Assembly: GCA_034359265.1 (NCBI GenBank)
Contig: CP136895.1
Coordinates: 2,172,501-2,236,500 of the forward strand
Direction of reading: 5' to 3'
Source of the DNA: Canna indica
Taxonomy: Eukaryota; Streptophyta; Magnoliopsida; Zingiberales; Cannaceae
Length of the DNA stretch: 64,000 bases
Under the pieces are notes generated by a model. The model saw nothing but the letters and a program-made list of their open reading frames with translations. It ran no database searches and was not told the origin of the DNA. Numbering within the stretch: position 1 is the stretch's first letter; each line of letters opens with the position of its first letter. A program made the position numbers and the translations under genes. Positions 46,900 through 59,690 of this stretch are shown here, piece by piece.

Positions 46900-47885
46900 C
46901 CACAATCCACGGAGGTTTTATTTGACCATGACTTTCATTATAATGTCTAGGCTAATATATGAGTTACATTTTAAATATCAAATTAAAAATTAAAAGATTT
47001 TTTCTAAATGCCCATAATAAAGATCTATTTTTAAAATAATGATAAATTACACCGATTTCTCTTGAGATTTAATAAAATTACTTTGACCTCTTTTTTATTT
47101 GTCCAGGTGACACTCACATTCATGTAGCTAACGGTGTTAAATGAATTCGTTAGTAATATAATTTTTTATTATGCCTCTCGTTGAAAAATTATTAAAATAC
47201 ACATATATAAATAATTGAATAAATATTGTAAAAATAAAAATAAAAATAAAAAATAAAAATAAATTATTTTATTTTTAAAATAAGATTTTGAAAGAAATAA
47301 AAAGATATAAATTATAAGTATTTTTAAAAAATCATTAATAAGTTACAAAATTTAGGAGTTATAAAATAAAATTATAAATAGAAAGAATATTAATATAATT
47401 TTACTAAATTTAAGCGAAGATTAGTGTAACGTACGCTTAAAAAAAATATATATAGAATGTTATAATGTTTTAATAGTACCAAAGTCGTGGTCTCTCGAAG
47501 ATGCTAAAGCCAACTCCGCCTTCCCTTCTTTATCCGTCCTTTCCATCTACGCAACAAATCGCTGGGGTCCACCCAAATAAGAAAATGCGCACTGTGTCCG
47601 TTAGGGAACAGCTGAGCCGCACATCCCTTGTGGAAAAGTTCAATAAAGGAAACGGTGGCAGCGCCACCGGATCGGATCAGATAAGCGTTTTCCAACAGCG
47701 TACGCCCTCCGCACTACGACTCGTGCCGGGTCCCAACATTTTAACCCAGTTCGCATCACCCGCTGCGTGGGCCAGGTCACAAAGTGGGGCCCGCCGAAGC
47801 CCGAGAATGACAGTAAGTTGACCTGCTCCCTGCTCGATGCAAGCGATCCCCACGCGTCGCTCCTCTTTCTCTCTCTCTGCTTCGC
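46900..47885. promoter_or_regulatory. Upstream region of the aconitase gene
   Basis: The AT-rich left part has no gene. The right part (from about 47490) turns GC-richer, as plant promoters near a start often do; the small open frames there are by-products of that. CT-rich runs precede the TATA box. Confidence 0.5.
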
Positions 47886-47890
47886 CACTG

Positions 47891-47898
47891 TATAAAAG
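47891..47898 (+). promoter_or_regulatory. TATA box of the aconitase gene
   Basis: TATAAAAG, 96 bp upstream of the ATG, in a CT-rich context. A transcription start some 30 bp downstream would give a leader of about 60 bp. Confidence 0.6.
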
Positions 47899-47986
47899 CC
47901 TACCGACCTGCCGCTGGTGGCTTCGTTCTCCTCTGCTTGATTCCAATTCCGTTTTCATCCCTCACCGTCGCCGCTAGTGTTCAGCA

Positions 47987-50900
47987 ATGGCGGGGGTTTT
48001 CCTCGCTCGCTCTTCCTCTCGCCTCTCCACCTCCTCGCTTTCCAGGCCCGCTTGCCTCCTCTCCTCGCTCTCCTCCAATCCCTCTCCGCCTCCCTCGAAC
48101 CCTAGCCCCCGATCCGCTCCTGCCTCTCCGCCCGCCGCACGCCACCTCGCCGATCGGAGGTCGCCGATCAGCCACCGGGCCCTCGTCCGCTCATCCGCCG
48201 CCGTCGCTGACCGGTTCGAGCGCCGGTTTGCCTCCATGGGTATCCTTTTTCTTATGCGTTTATTATATCTGCTCTGTTCCTGTTCTCCATCCGATCTTAT
48301 CTTATTGGTGTTTTTGGATTTTGTAGCTACGAAGAACTCGTACGAGAGCATCTTGACGACCCTGCCGAAGCCGGGAGGTGGCGAGTTTGGGAAGTATTAC
48401 AGCTTGCCCGCGTTGACAGACTCCAGGATCGGTAAGGATTTTGGTAGCTTTAAGCGAGACTTTGATGGTTTCAAGTGTTTTATTAATTACCGTTTCTTTT
48501 TCATCACATGCTGATGGTTAGATCGGCTGCCGTATTCGATAAGAATTCTTTTGGAGTCTGCAATAAGGAACTGTGATGAGTTCCAGGTGACTGGGAAGGA
48601 TGTGGAGAAGATCTTGGACTGGGAGAACACCTCGCCTAAGCAAGTTGAGATTCCTTTCAAGCCCGCCCGTGTTCTCCTTCAGGTACGTAATCTCTCCCGG
48701 ATTTCCTTCTTTCTCTCTCTCTAAGTTACTTTTCTTTGTAGATGACATATGGAGTGATGCAAATAAGAAAGATAATTCAATATGCTTAATGATTCCTCGA
48801 ATTCTTTAGAGTTTGATGATTGAATTTTACCAACTGGAAAGATGATTGAGAAATGAATGATGATACTGATGACATTTGACATGTTGTGCAAACAATATGC
48901 TTTACAGAGCTCTGTTACAAAAATTTAAATATTAAACAGAATTTTGACAATAGTATTTTCATGGATTTGACTTTTTTTGCAGTTATCCTTCTCATGATTG
49001 ATTTTTGAGTATTTATGCACCAATGTTTTAATGATTTTAATATCTAGGCCTCGTTTGGTTGACATGATTTTGCAACTATGATACTCCATTATGTTAATGA
49101 ATAAGTCTCTTTTTCTAATTCGCTGAATATGAATATATGATGATCAGTCATGTTCATTGGATAAGATTAATCTACTGTAGTTGACAATAACGAAAAAAGC
49201 TTCTCAATTTGGAAGGCATGCACCTTGACATAGATCTATGATGCGATAAAGATACCTTTGTTATGCCTTAAGTTTCCAGACTATCCTGATTTTACCATGC
49301 TAAGTACCAAAGGCAGTGCATGAAGCATATGATGTGTAATGCTGTATAGTTATTTCCTTATTTTAGAAAAGGATATATCTCCTTTCTTCTTCCATTAAGT
49401 TAGAAATATGTATAGTTGATTAGATTTAAAATCCAAAACTTACCATGATGTTTATCCTGTTCTTCCACAAATGTTTGCTCTTATTAATACATTGATGAAA
49501 AAAACCTAAGCTGATAATTATGTTATTCTTCATACTGCTAATTTGCAAATTTTTTTGGCTTCTGAATTCAGGATTTTACTGGTGTTCCAGCAGTTGTTGA
49601 CCTTGCATGTATGCGAGATGCTATGAAGAGGCTAGGAAGTGATCCAAATAAAATCAATCCTTTAGTAAGTTCTTTAAAATGGTGATTCTATGATTGTTTC
49701 TTTTTCTTTCCATGTCTGGTATGCAGCATGATAAACCTGATATTTCTTTTACAAGTTATTTGATACTGTTCTTGTGATGTGCTGTATATATCTTGTTAAT
49801 ATACTGACTAAAACAAGAATAATTAAACAAAGAATTATAAAGAGTTGCCGAGGTAGGCTTATATGGTCAATTAGAGTGGAAAGAGGGCATTGTACTCGCA
49901 AGAATGTTAACCTTTCCTGACTTCTTGTTATGGCCAGTATAGTCAATATTTTAGTTGAGGAACTTTATTTATTTTTGAAACTTATGTACAAATAAATTTA
50001 TGATCACTTGCCACATCTTCTTTGTATATGATATAGTTTAGCTCATTGTCTTCCAATCAATGAATTGCTTGTCTAATAACATGATTTCACTCTTAGATAT
50101 CAGTCTCTCTTATCCAGTTGTAATCATTGTAATATGTTTTATAATTTATTTTGCAGGTTCCTGTGGATCTCGTAATTGATCACTCAGTACAAGTTGATGT
50201 GGCAAGATCACAAAATGCAGTGCAGAAAAACATGGAACTCGAATTCCATCGCAACAAGGAAAGATTTGGCTTTCTGAAGTGGGGTTCCAGTGCTTTCCAC
50301 AACATGCTTGTAGTTCCACCAGGATCTGGTATTGTCCATCAGGTAAATTTATCTTTATGACGATGAAATTGGTGGTTTTAACTCGCTCATTGGATTTATT
50401 TCTTTTTTCAATGAACTTCTTGATTTGGTATGTTTATTTCTTATATTTATTTCGAGCTTGATAATGGCTTTTGCAGGTGAACTTAGAATATCTTGCTCGT
50501 CTAGTTTTCAACAATGGAGGAATCCTTTATCCTGATAGTGTGGTTGGCACTGATTCTCACACGACAATGATAGATGGATTAGGTGTTGCTGGCTGGGGTG
50601 TTGGTGGAATAGAAGCAGAAGCTGCAATGCTTGGTCAGGTAAGGTTACTCTTTTAGCAATTTTGAATTTTGTAGTTCCTCATCTGTCTGCATTTTCCTTC
50701 TGGAACTTTGATTGGAGCACAATCATTTTTTTCACTCTTGTTATGTCCTGATTTTATGATATAAGACTTGAAACTTTTGGATGTATGAGTCTGATGTTTA
50801 TGTTTTTACCCATTGAGATTTGCTAAAATGCTTCCTAATTCAACTTTTAATTGCAATGCTTCTTGGAATGATTCAATTTTTTTAGAGATTTTGGGCTAGC

Positions 50901-53900
50901 ATGGAACTTCTTGGTAAGGGTGTGGAAGTGAGGAGAGTGAAAAGGTATACCCCTGGTTTATACTTGAAAATAGGTGATGGAGGTGTGATTTGCTTAACCA
51001 ATTCCCTCTCCAACCTTCCTGATTCCATATAAGCCCTTAGGATGAGTATCATTTTACCCATCTGTCTTCAATGTTCTCTATGTATATTTGCCAATTATCG
51101 ATTTAACTACTTGAAAAGAGTTGGTAAGCCTGTTTGCTTTGAAATGATCAAGGATATGGGAGAGGTCCAATGAGAACGAGAATAAAAAGGAGACACAAAA
51201 TTGGTAAACTAGTAAGATCGCTGACAATAAATTCCTGGTAAATCAGGTGACAAATTTTGCTTACAATGTAGCATAAACAGCATCTTTGGTATAGGCAAAT
51301 CATATTTTACTTACCAAGAGCTGAGAATTGGAGTTGTTTCCATTGAAATTGTGAACTACATTCTGTAAGAAGATGGCTCTCAAAGTCTACTCTTGGCTAA
51401 TGCGAGCTAAGAATTGAATTTGTCTCCATTGAAATTGTGAACCATATTCTGTAAGAAGATGGCTCTCAGAGTCTACTCTTGGCTAAATGCAAGCTGAGAA
51501 CTGAAGTTCTCCAAGATGAAATTACGAACCACATTGTGTAATGATATGGCTCTCTTTGTCTACTATTGTTTAATTCTTTTATGGACTTAGTATACAACAG
51601 GCAGAATCATTGTCTGAAAATTTTTGAAGCAATATTTTCACTCTCCTGGATGATGGACTCTCCACTTTCTCTCTCTCTCTCTCTCTCTCTCATAACATCA
51701 AAAGAGTTGTAGCACTTAGAGATTCGTGGTCAGATATCATGAATGAGGAATGCATTTCTTCTTAATTAACTTGATAGCACTTTGAGAATCGTGGTCAAAG
51801 ATGCATTTCTCATGATTGAGGAATGCATTTATTGTAAATTAAGCTTTTATGCTAAGTCGTTACTCATTTCTTCTAGCGTATTGGTATTCCACATGGTCTT
51901 TCTCTAACCGGAACAAAAACTGAGCTGGATGCATGGACATGCTTTTAAGTTGTATATGTAAGATATAAATTTCTTACGGAGTTGTTTATATGATTTAACT
52001 TTTGTCATATTGCAGCCGATGAGCATGGTGCTGCCTGGAGTTGTTGGTTTCAAGCTTACTGGAAAATTAAGGAATGGCATCACAGCAACAGACTTGGTTT
52101 TGACTGTAACCCAGATGCTACGGAAGCATGGTGTTGTTGGGAAGTTTGTTGAATTTTATGGTAAATGGACTGATGAGTTTCAAAGTTTGATCTTATTGAT
52201 GCTATTGATTCTTTATATTTTAGTTCATCTTATAAACATGTTAATGGTGTAATGACGTTACTTCTTTCTCTCTTTCTATATATGTTCTTCAATACTCTTT
52301 CCTTTTGTTTAATTGTGTATAATTTCTTCGTACAGGACAAGGAATGAGTGAACTTTCTTTGGCTGACCGAGCTACTATTGCAAATATGTCCCCAGAATAT
52401 GGAGCAACTATGGGTTTCTTCCCAGTTGATCATGTCACACTGCAATATTTGAAATTGACCGGAAGAAGTGATGATACTGTAATTTTTTTGATATTCCTTT
52501 TTAATTTTCATTATGAGGAATTTTCCTTTAAAAAATGTGGCCAGACACATTATCCTTCTTAATTTTAGGTGGCCATGATAGAATCCTACTTACGGGCTAA
52601 TAAGATGTTTGTTGACTACAGCCAGGTAAATTGCTCTTCCCTTAATAATAGTTTCGCCCAAAATTTTGCACTCGATTATAGTTTTCTCACTGCAAGCTCT
52701 TTTACAGCCGCAAATTGAAAGAGTGTACTCATCCTATTTGGAGTTGAATCTTGAAGATGTCGAACCATGTATATCAGGACCTAAAAGGTGAGGAATCTTT
52801 GACACAGGTTAATTTGTCAGATTATCTTTCATATTCTTAGTGCTGTTTGAATATATTTTTATCCTTCTATTTTCAAAATGATGTAATGTGCAGGCCCCAT
52901 GATCGGGTTCCTCTGAAGGAAATGAAAGCAGATTGGCATTCTTGTTTGGACAATAAAGTTGGCTTCAAGGTATTTTTCCATTACTTCATCGCGGTGTAAC
53001 ACAATATCTTATTTCATTGGAGTTTTGAATCATTCTTATTTGATTGTTGAATTTTGAATCAAGTTGAGATATGATTAAAATTTAGGATTTTCAAGCGACT
53101 TTTAATTTGTAGCCTATGCAACTTGTTATCTGTACTCCAATCCTCACTAAATATGATATCACTTCCAGCTCTATTGAACCATGACTTTTTCTTCCAAGGC
53201 AACTAATTTTCTCAGAACAAATTTGGTATTTTAATTTTTGATGAGTTTATCTTGGCAAATAGAAATCACATTGAGATGCACAAGTCCTGTTATTTACCTA
53301 TCACACATCAGTAAATTACTTCTCGCTTTGAACATTGTTTATGAGTGCTTTTGTTCCAAGCTGAATATTAACAACATGAAAATATGCTATCACATGTTAT
53401 TCTGGTTGTACTATCCAGTGGAGCACCAACTTTTTCCTGATAGCCTGGATGTTAAATATCAAAAGTTTTGTTACATGTGAAATACAACACTTGATTGAAA
53501 TCATGTTATTATTAGAATATTTCTAACGATAACCAGTGGAATTCAATATTTCAATATATTTTGTGGTTTCCCTGTCAGATTTTTCTACAAAGAATTGAAT
53601 TAATTTCTTTTGCAGGGTTTTGCTGTGCCAAAAGAGTCACAGAACAAAGTTGCAGAATTTTCTTTCCATGGTACACCTGCCAAGATAAAGCATGGTGATG
53701 TTGTCATTGCTGCCATTACCAGCTGCACAAACACATCAAATCCTAGTGTGATGCTTGGATCTGCATTGGTTGCGAAGAAAGCTTGCGAGCTGGGTCTGGA
53801 GGTTTACTACTATCCCATTTTGATACTTTTAGAATTATGTGTAATTGTAATTCTTCTTTGAAAGTTCATTTGCTAACCACTTGCTAATAGCATGATCTGA

Positions 53901-56048
53901 ATTTCTATTATCAATTGTTTGCTCAATTTCAGAAAACAAACATGCCAAGGATTGTTCCCCTTATATTATATATTTGTTTCTTCTAATTCTTGCATCAGGT
54001 GAAACCATGGATTAAGACTAGTCTTGCTCCTGGGTCTGGTGTTGTAACTAAATACTTGGAGAAGAGGTAGATTCTTACATTGGACCTGCAGTATCAATGT
54101 TATGGTCGAACTTCTATTACATTTTTATTACATTTTTTTAAAAAATTGAACCTGGAACGGTTTTTTCCAGTGGTCTACAGAAGTACTTGGACCAGCTTGG
54201 TTTCAGTATAGTTGGGTATGGGTGCACTACCTGCATTGGAAATTCTGGAGATCTTGATGCATCAGTGTCAGCTGCAATATCAGAGAATGGTTCTGTATCT
54301 CATTTCTTTGGGTTTATAGGTTATTGTAGATCTATTTTCTATTTTAAAAATGAATTCTGAAGTTGGTGTTGCACTTCCAGACATAGTTGCTGCTGCTGTC
54401 TTGTCCGGAAATAGGAACTTCGAGGGACGCGTACATCCTTTGACCAGAGCCAATTATCTTGCATCACCTCCCCTTGTGGTAGCTTATGCTCTTGCTGGCA
54501 CGGTATGTAATGATTCTTTTGATTGTTCACTTGCTGTCTCTTAGAGGATCACTAGTCCTACCACACTCTAAACCCATTCTTGTTAGTTAATAGTCAATAT
54601 GTTCAAGTAAAAGATATTTGAAAGCAACCCAAATGTTATGCTATATTAAAAAAAAACCTTATTTTTGTTTGCTCAATGCTAATTATTTTGCAGGTTGACA
54701 TTGATTTTGAAAAAGAACCTATAGGGACCTCGAAGGATGGGAAGGAGGTTTATTTCAAGGATATTTGGCCTACAACTGAAGAGATAGCTAATGTGAATAT
54801 TCAGCCCCACTCCCCATCTTAATTATAAGTTCAGTAGAGAGGCTTGGTTAGGACTTATTATGGCTCTTTGTTTCTCCAGGTTGTTGAATCTAGCGTGCTG
54901 CCAGACATGTTTAAGGAAACATATGAGGCAATAACCAAAGGGAATCCCATGTGGAATCAGCTGTCGGTGCCATCAAGTACTCTGTACACATGGGATCCTT
55001 CATCAACATACATCCATGAGCCTCCTTATTTCAAGGATATGACAATGTCTCCTCCTGGCCCACATCCCGTGAAGGATGCTTATTGCTTGTTAAACTTTGG
55101 TGACAGTATCACAACAGATCACATTTCACCTGCTGGCAGCATTCACAAGGACAGCCCTGCTGCCAAGTTCTTGATGGAGCGTGGTGTTGAACCAAAGGAC
55201 TTCAACTCGTATGGAAGTCGCCGAGGAAATGATGAGGTGATGGCAAGGGGAACATTTGCAAACATTCGCCTTGTTAACAAGTTCTTGAAAGGAGAAGTTG
55301 GACCTAAAACCATTCACGTTCCTTCAGGGGAGAAACTCTCCGTGTTTGATGCTGCCATGGTTAGTTATTCAAATTTTCTTGTAGGTTGAACCCAAAGTTT
55401 CTGTCATGAGTCTTGCTCCAATTAAACTGTCTTCACTTCACTTTGTCTTCAGAGATACAAGAACGAAGGACACGATACAATAATATTGGCAGGCGAAGAA
55501 TATGGAAGCGGAAGTTCTCGTGACTGGGCTGCAAAGGGCCCGATGCTACAGGTTATATATATATTTCTTATCTTTACTATGGTCAGAAGCAACCCGAATG
55601 AGGTGATTGATCTTTGCTCATAACTAATCACTATGACACATTTGCAGGGTGTCAAAGCAGTGATAGCGAAGAGCTTTGAGAGAATTCATCGCAGCAACCT
55701 TGTTGGCATGGGAATCGTCCCATTGTGTTTTAAGCGCGGAGAAGATGCAGAAACCCTTGGGTTGACAGGGAATGAACGGTACACCATCCACCTTCCGGGC
55801 AATGTAAGCGATATTAAACCTGGCCAAGATGTCACTGTCACAACAGATAATGGGAAGTCATTCACGTGCACTGTTCGTTTCGACACAGAGGTACAAATAC
55901 CAGTTTCAGCAGTTGATGCTGCCATTTTTTAGTTGATGTTTTAATTTTTGACGATGTTCCTTGTTGGTGACAGGTGGAGCTGGCATACTACAACCACGGT
56001 GGAATTCTGCCTTACGTCATTAGGGGCTTGATCAACGCCAAGAATTAA
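47987..56048 (+). CDS. ACO: Aconitate hydratase, mitochondrial type
   Basis: Interconverts citrate and isocitrate through a 4Fe-4S cluster, in the TCA and glyoxylate-linked pathways. Twenty exons: 47987-48239, 48327-48431, 48522-48682, 49572-49664, 50157-50342, 50477-50638, 52016-52160, 52336-52478, 52569-52625, 52708-52787, 52894-52969, 53616-53801, 53999-54066, 54171-54289, 54381-54502, 54694-54792, 54880-55359, 55453-55551, 55648-55890, 55974-56048; 983 aa. Residues 1-83 are rich in Ser, Arg and Ala (presequence). The core starts [20 protein letters not shown]. Cluster cysteines sit in [13 protein letters not shown] and [11 protein letters not shown]; substrate-binding text includes [53 protein letters not shown] and [17 protein letters not shown]. 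All joints are GT-AG; donors at 54289 (GTTCTG) and 54792 (GTGAAT) are weak. Complete, no defect. Confidence 0.97.
51318..51575. repeat. Three tandem units of 86-87 bp in aconitase intron 6
   Basis: Units start at 51318, 51404 and 51491 with (G)AGCT(G/A)AGAA(T/C)TG. They share CCATTGAAATTGTGAAC, ATTCTGTAAGAAGATGGCTC and GTCTACTCTTGGCTAA; the third is more diverged. Confidence 0.85.
51670..51692. repeat. (CT)n tract in aconitase intron 6
   Basis: About eleven CT units, followed by a partly duplicated stretch (GAGGAATGCATTT at about 51745 and 51818). Confidence 0.85.
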
Positions 56049-56164
56049 CTTTGAGCATGTATACGAGCGACTCAGAGGAGGCTTTCCTGCATAATTCCCT
56101 ATTTTGGTTTCGTCTCACGGTTTGTAAAATTGGTCTTGGGATTTTTCATCAAACCTGCCCAAGA

Positions 56165-56170
56165 AATAAA
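56165..56170 (+). terminator. Possible poly(A) signal of the aconitase gene
   Basis: AATAAA, 117 bp after the stop codon, a plausible near-upstream element. Confidence 0.45.
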
Positions 56171-56744
56171 AATAGCACCCGCGAGGAAAACGCTCGTGCA
56201 CCTTTAATTATTATGACACTGGTCACCAGTGCTTGCCTTTAATTAGCACATGATTGTAGCTAAATTGATTATTCATCCAAATTCTTTGCATTATAACAAG
56301 GGAACTTAATTTAATGTGATTGTCGAAAAGTTGCCGGTTATTTGCTTCTGAGTCAATGTGACCAATGCGGTACTGCTCATAAATTAAATTATATTTTGTA
56401 TTTGAAAATATCACCATGATTTGAAATGGGAATTCCATGATATGAAATAATTCAAATACATGTTCACATAGTTTGCAGTTGCAAATAGAGAAATTCTTTA
56501 GAAAAATATTGGCCTAACAAGGCTGAAGATCTCACCTATTTAACATGGTAAATGAATTTTAGTTTAGGCTATTCATTTTAGTGTTTAAATGGTACATAGA
56601 TAGTTCTCAAGGAGCCATAGCTTTTACGGCTGACAGAGGAAGTTTACATAGCTTTCATAGCTTTATGCCTTTATGGCAGTCTATGAAACATTTTGGACTT
56701 GCAAACATATAAATGATAATACTTGTTTCATTCAAGTGAATTTT
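56171..56744. other. Intergenic, no gene seen
   Basis: End of the aconitase transcript and AT-rich DNA. A short run of imperfect CATAGCTTT(A/C)AT words is seen near 56615-56665. Confidence 0.45.
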
Positions 56745-57245
56745 GAGAAGACTTTTGACTCCGTTGACTTTCATTCGTGACCTCCTTGAAGCAAGAGATT
56801 TCCCACCCTCTTGGAACTTATGGATCAAAATTTATTGCAATATGTTTCCTTTGCCATCCTAATTAATGAGTTGGCTAGTTCTTCGTTTCCTCGCAAAAGG
56901 GGTCTTCGCCATGATAATCCTCTTTCACTTTTTCTGTTTAATCTGATTGTGGATGCTTTGTCAAGCTTATTGCCGGAGCTTCTGAACAAGGACTATTAAG
57001 AGGCGCTCTTTCTAATTTTCTCTCTCCAAGCATTACTCATGTTTTTTATGTGGATGATCTCGTTTTGTTCAGTGAAGCCACTACTACTGCTGAAAGCATC
57101 AATAATATTAAGTTACTACTTAAGTGCTTTGAGATTTGTTCTTATCTCAGGATCAATCCAATCAATACCAAGTTAATTCATTTTTCGAGTGATCTAAATG
57201 TCTCTTCACATTTGGCGAATATTTTACACTGCCATAATGTTATAA
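56745..57245 (+). mobile_element. LINE reverse transcriptase relic
   Basis: Translating in shifting frames gives RT domain text: FEKTFDSVD, RGLRHDNPLSLFLFNLIVDA, LSSLLP, then after a frame change GALSNFL and HVFYVDDLVLFSEA, with the catalytic YVDD, followed by NIKLLLKCFEICSYLRIN. This matches plant L1-type non-LTR elements. The stop at 56997-56999 and the frame changes show it is dead. No endonuclease part or A-tail in place. Confidence 0.8.
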
Positions 57246-57299
57246 CTAAAAGTTTGATTAAATTTATTATGATTTTATTTCAGTAGGAGAATGTGAACT

Positions 57300-58655
57300 T
57301 AGGCTAAAAGCGGGTTAATGGAATTTTCTGGGATAAAATCGGGTAAGTTCTTGACGTAGAAAAATTTTGAGGAATTTTTATAATTAGATTTTCTGCATTT
57401 TGTCATGTTATAGTGATAGTAGACTTCAAGGGAGTCCAACGGTTTGATCAGAACTCGAATCAGAGTTAAATTGAATTTTTAACGGGTTGATTAAGTCGAG
57501 TTAAGAGGGGGTAAAAGGGTAATTTGGGGCTCAAAATTGAACCCAAATTTAATACCCAGTTGTGCGACTAGGGGCGCCGCACAACAGCGAGAAGGGGGTG
57601 GCGTTTGGAGGAGGAGCGGGCGGACTTGGACGGGATTTCAAGAGTTTCGTCGGAGATCCCAATCGTCCTTCTTCCCTTTCCATTTCCTTCATTAGGTGAG
57701 TGGTTTAATCTTCTTCTTCCTTGTTTTATTACCCAAGCCGCCCCTCCCCTGTTCAGCCGAGATTAGGAGAAGAAATCCCTAGGTTTTGATCAAATCTTGG
57801 TTGTAAATCTAACATGGAATCATTCTTGTTAATGTATGAATTGATCTGCGATGATGGTTCTTGTTAATGTTTATGATTATAATAAGATCCTTGTGCCGCC
57901 CATGTCATAAAAATCCCCTGTTCTGTCGTGGATGAAGAGTCCCTAAATTGGAAGACTAGGGATGAAGATGCAATTTATTTGATAAGCTACCGTGATGCAA
58001 ATTCATACACTAGCTATTGGTTTTCTCTTGACTTCCATCAATTTCTTTTCATGTAATCAGGTGGCTGTTACAAGAGGATCTAAGTTCCTCCCTTTTATTC
58101 TCCTCAGTGCCCGACTGCCACAAGGGAATCAATTTCCCTTTTATTTTCTTTGTCAATGGCTTGTTTTAAGTGATTGTTTCCTGCATTTATAAATTGATAC
58201 ATTGTAATAATGTTTCTTGGAAATTACGTTGATAGTATCTTGATGTTTATATATACTCACCTTGAATTGATGTTCATACTAATTACCTAGGTTCATTATA
58301 GGCTTCATTTAAAGTAGAACAATAACAATAAGATAGGGTAGAAAGACCTCACACATAGACTCACCTATACATCCTTAAAACAATGAACATGGTAGAAACA
58401 GTGAACATGGTAGAACCAGTGAACATAGTAGAAAGAAGTGAACATAGTGGAAAGCAGTGAACATAGTAGGCAAAACAGTGAACATGGTAGGCAAAACAGT
58501 GAACATGGTTGATTGAAGGCTAAACTGCTCACTAAGTCCTAGTTGGACTTACCCTTTATATTATTGTTGTTTTTCAGCCCCTGAGCATTATTAGACAGGT
58601 ACTAGAATGCAGTAGCGCAGCTGGTGGCGGCAGAGACAGCGGGTCTCGTGACACG
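57300..58655. other. Intergenic, GC-richer stretch of probable retroelement origin
   Basis: The segment 57530-57780 is GC-rich and leader-like (GGCGCCGCACAACAGCG, then CCTTCATTAGGTGAGTG). It sits in front of the solo-LTR relative in the position of the GC-rich part of the 19976-22394 element but does not align with it by eye. No frame of substance. Confidence 0.35.
58382..58511. repeat. Minisatellite of AGTGAACATGGTAG units
   Basis: Seven imperfect units of 18-24 bp, each with GTGAACAT(G/A)G, varied by GAAA, GCAAAAC or GAAAG spacers. Confidence 0.85.
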
Positions 58656-58659
58656 TCGT

Positions 58660-59690
58660 GGTCGGGGGGGTTATGTTGAGTCCATAGGATCATCGGATCG
58701 AGTTGAGGTGAATACCAAAGTTGTAAGTTTTCGCGTGCTGAACGCGATGGTGGTGTCGGATTTCAGATCGGAGATCGTTTAGTATGATTTTTATATTTTT
58801 CAGTATTTTACAGAAATTTAAAATTATTAATTTAATTTGATAAATAATTAAATAATATAAAATAATATTATATTACTTGAAATGGTGATTTAGGGGCAAA
58901 TAGTTAGTGTCGGCTTGAGTTTGATTCTTGTTGTAGTCGATGAATTACTGTTGGGTGAAATGACGGATTTACCCTTTTGCCTCGATCTGCTTGATATTGC
59001 TTCTAATTCCATTGAACTCATGTTGCATATTATTGTTGGACATGCCATGTAGAGAAATGCATGTGTTACATTTTATTGTCATTTATTGATGTTGATATTT
59101 GATCATGATATGTCATGCATGATATTATGTTGTTATTTATGGTGTTATTCTCTTGATCATGTCATCATCATTCGGAGTTGTTATATTGTTGATATCGGTG
59201 ATGTTATTTTATTATCCATTGATCATGGTGATATACCTTGTTGCATTGTTGGAGTTGACTTGTGGACCTAAAGGCTACGGCCTCGGAGAGGGCTTCGGTC
59301 CAAAACCATTTTATTGCGGTACCCTCCAGACATGGGTGAGGGTATGGATATTGACTAGTCACTTTGGGCACCTTCGGGTGTGGGGATGTCGAATACGACA
59401 TCCGTCAGGCTACCTGCTAGATGGGGTAGTCACGTCACCGTTGGAACGGACGGTTGATGCCACTCTGCGGGTGGTAGAGTGCGGGGTTTTACCCAACGGT
59501 CCATACGCTCGTTGATTTGGTCGATGTTGATTAGGAGTAGGCGTAGAGCATTTGTTGTATATATATCGCCTTTGACTGCATCTTAGGCCATATTGTTGTT
59601 TACTGTTGAGTTGACACCTTATTCATGTCGTTGATCATATTGTGGTACTCCTACTCAGCATTCGCTGACTACTGTTGAGTGAATTATTTT
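58660..59690 (+). mobile_element. Diverged relative of the solo-LTR-like element (copy 2, inverted)
   Basis: Collinear with the complement of 20370-21700: GTTGAGGTGAATACCAAAGT, GTGCTGAACGCGATGGTGGT, GGATTTCAGATCGGAGATCG, then GACTAGTCACTTTGGGCACC, TTCGGGTGTGGGGATGTC, ACCCAACGGTCCATACGCTC and GTACTCCTACTCAGCATT. It stops before the GGGACGTGACA terminus, so the 3' end is lost. No protein coding capacity. Confidence 0.75.

Noticed and set aside
59153..59515. 120-codon frame at 59.2-59.5 kb
   Set aside because: It lies wholly in the solo-LTR relative; the matching region at 20.5-20.9 kb has different frames broken by stops.
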